A stretch of DNA of 8,410 nucleotides, from positions 1 to 8,410 of the forward strand of contig JAFABC010000091.1 of the NCBI GenBank assembly GCA_023426275.1. The letters run 5' to 3'. The DNA comes from Pseudomonadota bacterium (GTDB lineage Bacteria; Desulfobacterota; Desulfovibrionia; Desulfovibrionales; Desulfovibrionaceae). The translations under genes were made by a program, and so were the position numbers. Below are positions 5,835 to 8,410 of the stretch, one piece after another (positions within the stretch are counted from its first letter, which is position 1; every line of letters starts with the position of its first letter). Under the pieces are notes generated by a model. The model was not told the DNA's origin, searched no databases, and saw only the letters and a list, made by a program, of their open reading frames with translations.

Positions 5835-8354
5835 ATGGAAAAACCCACTCCCCCCTCCGTCTCCGTCGAGGTCCCGGTGGAAGGTATGCACTGCGCCGCC
5901 TGCTCAACGCGCATCGAACGCGTCCTGGGGAAGATGCCCGGCGTGTCCGAAGCCTCCGTCAATCTGGCCGACGCCTCGTTGCGCCTGCGCTACGACCCGC
6001 AGGCCGTCAACATGGACGAGATCAGCACCCGCGTGGCCGACCTGGGCTTCACGCTGGGCCAGGCGCCGTCCAAGGACACCACGCTGGAGCTGGCCATTTC
6101 CGGGATGCATTGCGCCGCCTGCTCCTCGCGCATCGAGCGCGTCACGAGGCGGCTGCCCGGCATGACCGCCGCCGATGTCAATCTGGCCGGCGAGACCGGC
6201 ACCTTCACCTTCGATCCGTCCGTCCTGTCCCGACGGGAGCTGCGTCAGGCCATCGCCGACCTGGGCTTTTCCACCGCGGCCGTGACCGCAGGCGGCGGCC
6301 AGTTCGCCGAACGCCAGAAAAAGGCGCAGGCGGAACTCACCCGCCAGAAACGCGCCCTGTTCCCGGCCATCGGCCTGGGCGCGCTGCTGCTGCTCCTGTC
6401 CATGGGCCACATGCTCGGCCTGCCCCTGCCGGCCTTTCTGCGGCCCGAAACGTCCCCGGCCACCTTTGCCCTGACCCAGCTGGCGCTGACCCTGCCCATC
6501 GTCTGGATCGGCCGCCGGTTCTACCTCGACGGCATTCCGGCCATGCTGCGCGGCGGTCCCAACATGGACAGCCTCGTGGCCATGGGTACCGGCGCGGCCC
6601 TGGCCTACAGTCTGGCCAACCTGACCCTGCTGCTCATGGGCTCCGAACCCGTCGCCCGGACCAGGGACCTGTATTTCGAATCGGCCGGCGTGCTGCTGGC
6701 CATGATCAGCCTGGGCAAATATCTCGAAGCCTCGGCCAAGTTCAAGACCTCGGGCGCCATCGCCGCGCTCATGCGGCTGGCCCCGGACACGGCCACCCTG
6801 CTGCGCGACGACGGCGGCCAGGAAACCGTGCCCCTCGACGAGGTGGAAGTCGGCGACAGGCTGCTCGTGCGCCCGGGCGAACGCGTGCCCGTGGACGGCA
6901 CGGTCGTGGAGGGCGAGTCGCGGGTGGACGAATCCATGCTCACCGGCGAGCCCCTGCCCGTGGGCAAGAAAACCGGCGACGCCGTGGCCGGCGGCACGCA
7001 AAACACCACCGGCGCCCTGGTCGTCGCGGCCACGCGCGTGGGCGAGGACACCACGCTTTCGCGCATCGTCGCCCTGGTGCGGCAGGCGCAGGGCTCCAAG
7101 GCCCCCATCGCCAACCTCGCCGACACCGTCAGCTTCTATTTCGTGCCGGCCGTCATGGCCACGGCCGTGGTGGCCGGGCTTGGCTGGTACTTCATCGGAC
7201 AGGCCGGCTTCTCCTTTTCCCTGCGCATCTTCGTGGCCGTCATGGTCATCGCCTGCCCCTGCGCCATGGGGCTGGCCGTGCCCACCTCCATCATGGTCGG
7301 CATGGGCCGGGGCGCCCGCCTGGGCATCCTGGTCAAGTCCGGGGCCGCCCTGCAAACCGCCGGCAGGATCGAGACCATGGTCTTCGACAAAACCGGTACC
7401 CTCACCCATGGCCGGCCCGAGCTGACCGACACCCTGCCCGCCCAGGGTTTTGACGCACCCGACCTGCTCGCCCTGACCGCGGCGGCCGAGACCCGCTCCG
7501 AACACCCCCTGGCCCAGGCCATCGTGGCGGCGGCCAGGACCCAAAACCTGCCCCTGCCCGCGCCCGAAAGCTTCGAAGCCGTGCCCGGCCGGGGCGTGTC
7601 CGCCCGCATCGACGGACGCGACGTCCTGGTCGGCACCGCCGCCTTCCTGGCCGAACGCGACATCCCCGCCGACGCCGGGGCCGACGCCGACGAGGCCCGG
7701 CTGGCCGACGAAGGCAAGACCGCCATCCGCGTGGCCGTCGACGGCCGCTCCGCCGGCGTCGTGGCCGTGGCCGACACGCCGCGCGAGGAAGCCGCCAGCG
7801 TGGTCGCCGCCCTGCGCCGGGACGCCATCGACGTGGTCATGCTCACCGGCGACGACGAACGCACGGCCAGGGCCGTGGCCGGACGCCTCGGCATCGACAC
7901 CGTCATCGCCCGGGTGCTGCCCGACCGCAAAGCCGCCGAAATCACCAGCCTCATGGAAGGCGGCCGCAAGGTGGCCATGGTCGGCGACGGCATCAACGAC
8001 GCTCCGGCCCTAGCCGCCGCCGACCTCGGCGTGGCCATGGGCTCGGGCATCGACGTGGCCGTGGAGTCCTGCGACGTGGTGCTCATGCGCAACGACCTGC
8101 GCGGCGTGCCGGCCGCCCTCGGACTGTCCCGGGCCGTCATTACCAATATCAAAGAGAACCTCTTCTGGGCCTTCGCCTTCAACACCATCGGCATCCCCGT
8201 GGCCGCCGGCGTGCTCCACATCTTCGGCGGGCCCACCCTCAATCCCATGATCGCCGGCGCGGCCATGGCCCTCAGCTCCTTCACCGTCGTCACCAACGCC
8301 CTGCGCCTGCGTTTTTTCGAACCGCGCAGGATTGTTGTGGAAGGCGAAGAATAA
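5835..8354 (+). CDS. copA: Copper-exporting P1B-type ATPase with two heavy-metal-binding domains
   Basis: An 839-residue CopA, full length, that uses ATP to expel Cu+ from the cytoplasm across the inner membrane. Two N-terminal HMA domains carry GMHCAAC at 17-23 and 90-96. Eight membrane helices are visible: about 173-195, 210-227, 244-268, 281-300, 430-455, 463-485, 772-798 and 803-824. The transport site includes CPC (474-476) in helix 6, N783 in helix 7 and MALSS (811-815) in helix 8, the group 1B-1 (Cu+) pattern. The actuator loop has TGE (370-372), the phosphorylated residue is D518 in DKTGTLTH, the nucleotide domain has SEHPLA with H557-P558, and TGDD (671-674) and GDGINDAP (717-724) complete the fold. 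ATG 5835 is the first in-frame start after a TAA at 5823-5825; its only Shine-Dalgarno-like sequence, AAAGGA, touches the ATG. No convincing promoter or metal-regulator gene was found. Confidence 0.96.
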   Translation: MEKPTPPSVSVEVPVEGMHCAACSTRIERVLGKMPGVSEASVNLADASLRLRYDPQAVNMDEISTRVADLGFTLGQAPSKDTTLELAISGMHCAACSSRIERVTRRLPGMTAADVNLAGETGTFTFDPSVLSRRELRQAIADLGFSTAAVTAGGGQFAERQKKAQAELTRQKRALFPAIGLGALLLLLSMGHMLGLPLPAFLRPETSPATFALTQLALTLPIVWIGRRFYLDGIPAMLRGGPNMDSLVAMGTGAALAYSLANLTLLLMGSEPVARTRDLYFESAGVLLAMISLGKYLEASAKFKTSGAIAALMRLAPDTATLLRDDGGQETVPLDEVEVGDRLLVRPGERVPVDGTVVEGESRVDESMLTGEPLPVGKKTGDAVAGGTQNTTGALVVAATRVGEDTTLSRIVALVRQAQGSKAPIANLADTVSFYFVPAVMATAVVAGLGWYFIGQAGFSFSLRIFVAVMVIACPCAMGLAVPTSIMVGMGRGARLGILVKSGAALQTAGRIETMVFDKTGTLTHGRPELTDTLPAQGFDAPDLLALTAAAETRSEHPLAQAIVAAARTQNLPLPAPESFEAVPGRGVSARIDGRDVLVGTAAFLAERDIPADAGADADEARLADEGKTAIRVAVDGRSAGVVAVADTPREEAASVVAALRRDAIDVVMLTGDDERTARAVAGRLGIDTVIARVLPDRKAAEITSLMEGGRKVAMVGDGINDAPALAAADLGVAMGSGIDVAVESCDVVLMRNDLRGVPAALGLSRAVITNIKENLFWAFAFNTIGIPVAAGVLHIFGGPTLNPMIAGAAMALSSFTVVTNALRLRFFEPRRIVVEGEE

Positions 8355-8366
8355 AAAAAGAAAAGA

Positions 8367-8410
8367 TGCCTCCGGCGGCCGGGAGGGATAATCCCCCCCG
8401 GACCCCCTTG
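8367..8410. repeat. Hairpin-forming intergenic sequence after copA, cut by the window edge
   Basis: After an A-rich stretch behind the copA stop comes GCCTCCGGCGGCC, then a stem CCGGGAGGGA (8379-8388) paired with TCCCCCCCGG (8392-8401) with one A-C mismatch and a TAA loop, then ACCCCC. From memory, sequences of the form GCCTCCGGCGGCC-GGGG-loop-CCCC-GGACCCC are common between genes in Desulfovibrio genomes, where they may act as terminators. The part after the stem is cut off, so a T run cannot be checked. Confidence 0.5.

Noticed and set aside
5904..7544. A 546-codon open frame antisense to copA
   Set aside because: Same cause: it lies in the exact antisense register of a GC-biased gene, and its product is Gly/His/Gln-rich low complexity. 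CopA on the other strand has every family motif.

Overview
The window looks like a piece of chromosome from a GC-rich sulfate-reducing desulfobacterium of the Desulfovibrio/Solidesulfovibrio type. Three things point there. The gene order cheB - HEAT protein - cheR - parA-like - (probable cheW) resembles, as I remember it, the second chemotaxis cluster of Desulfovibrio vulgaris. Codon use is strongly biased to G/C in third positions. The window ends in a G/C-rich hairpin sequence of a kind I associate with Desulfovibrio intergenic regions. The genus is an inference, not a measurement.

Positions 1-4954 form one minus-strand operon, read from right to left. It begins with cheB (3869-4954, GTG start) and continues with a 640-residue protein made almost entirely of HEAT/PBS-lyase-type helical repeats (1915-3837). 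Next come cheR (1033-1911), a ParA/Soj-like ATPase (225-992, TTG start) and the first 76 codons of a further gene that runs off the left edge (1-228, GTG start). Gaps are 31, 3 and 40 nt, and the last junction is a 4-nt GTGA overlap. CheB and CheR are the methylesterase/methyltransferase pair that sets chemoreceptor adaptation. A ParA ATPase in such an operon suggests positioning or partitioning of a chemoreceptor cluster, and the HEAT solenoid would be a scaffold or adaptor. No receptor, CheA or complete CheW is visible; they may lie to the left of the window.

Positions 4955-5348 hold the 5' region of cheB, then on the plus strand a well-formed tRNA-Pro(CGG) with encoded CCA, its own sigma-70-type promoter and a strong intrinsic terminator. 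A small, unrecognised minus-strand gene follows (5349-5714), with less biased codon use than its neighbours.

Divergent from it, copA (5835-8354, plus) encodes a complete P1B-type copper-exporting ATPase with two N-terminal metal-binding domains. Its product would pump Cu+ out of the cytoplasm and has no evident functional link to the chemotaxis genes. A hairpin-forming intergenic sequence closes the window.

The most interesting part is the chemosensory operon that joins an adaptation pair to a ParA ATPase and a large HEAT solenoid. It appears to be a known arrangement in this lineage, but the roles of the ParA-like and HEAT proteins are, as far as I know, poorly described.
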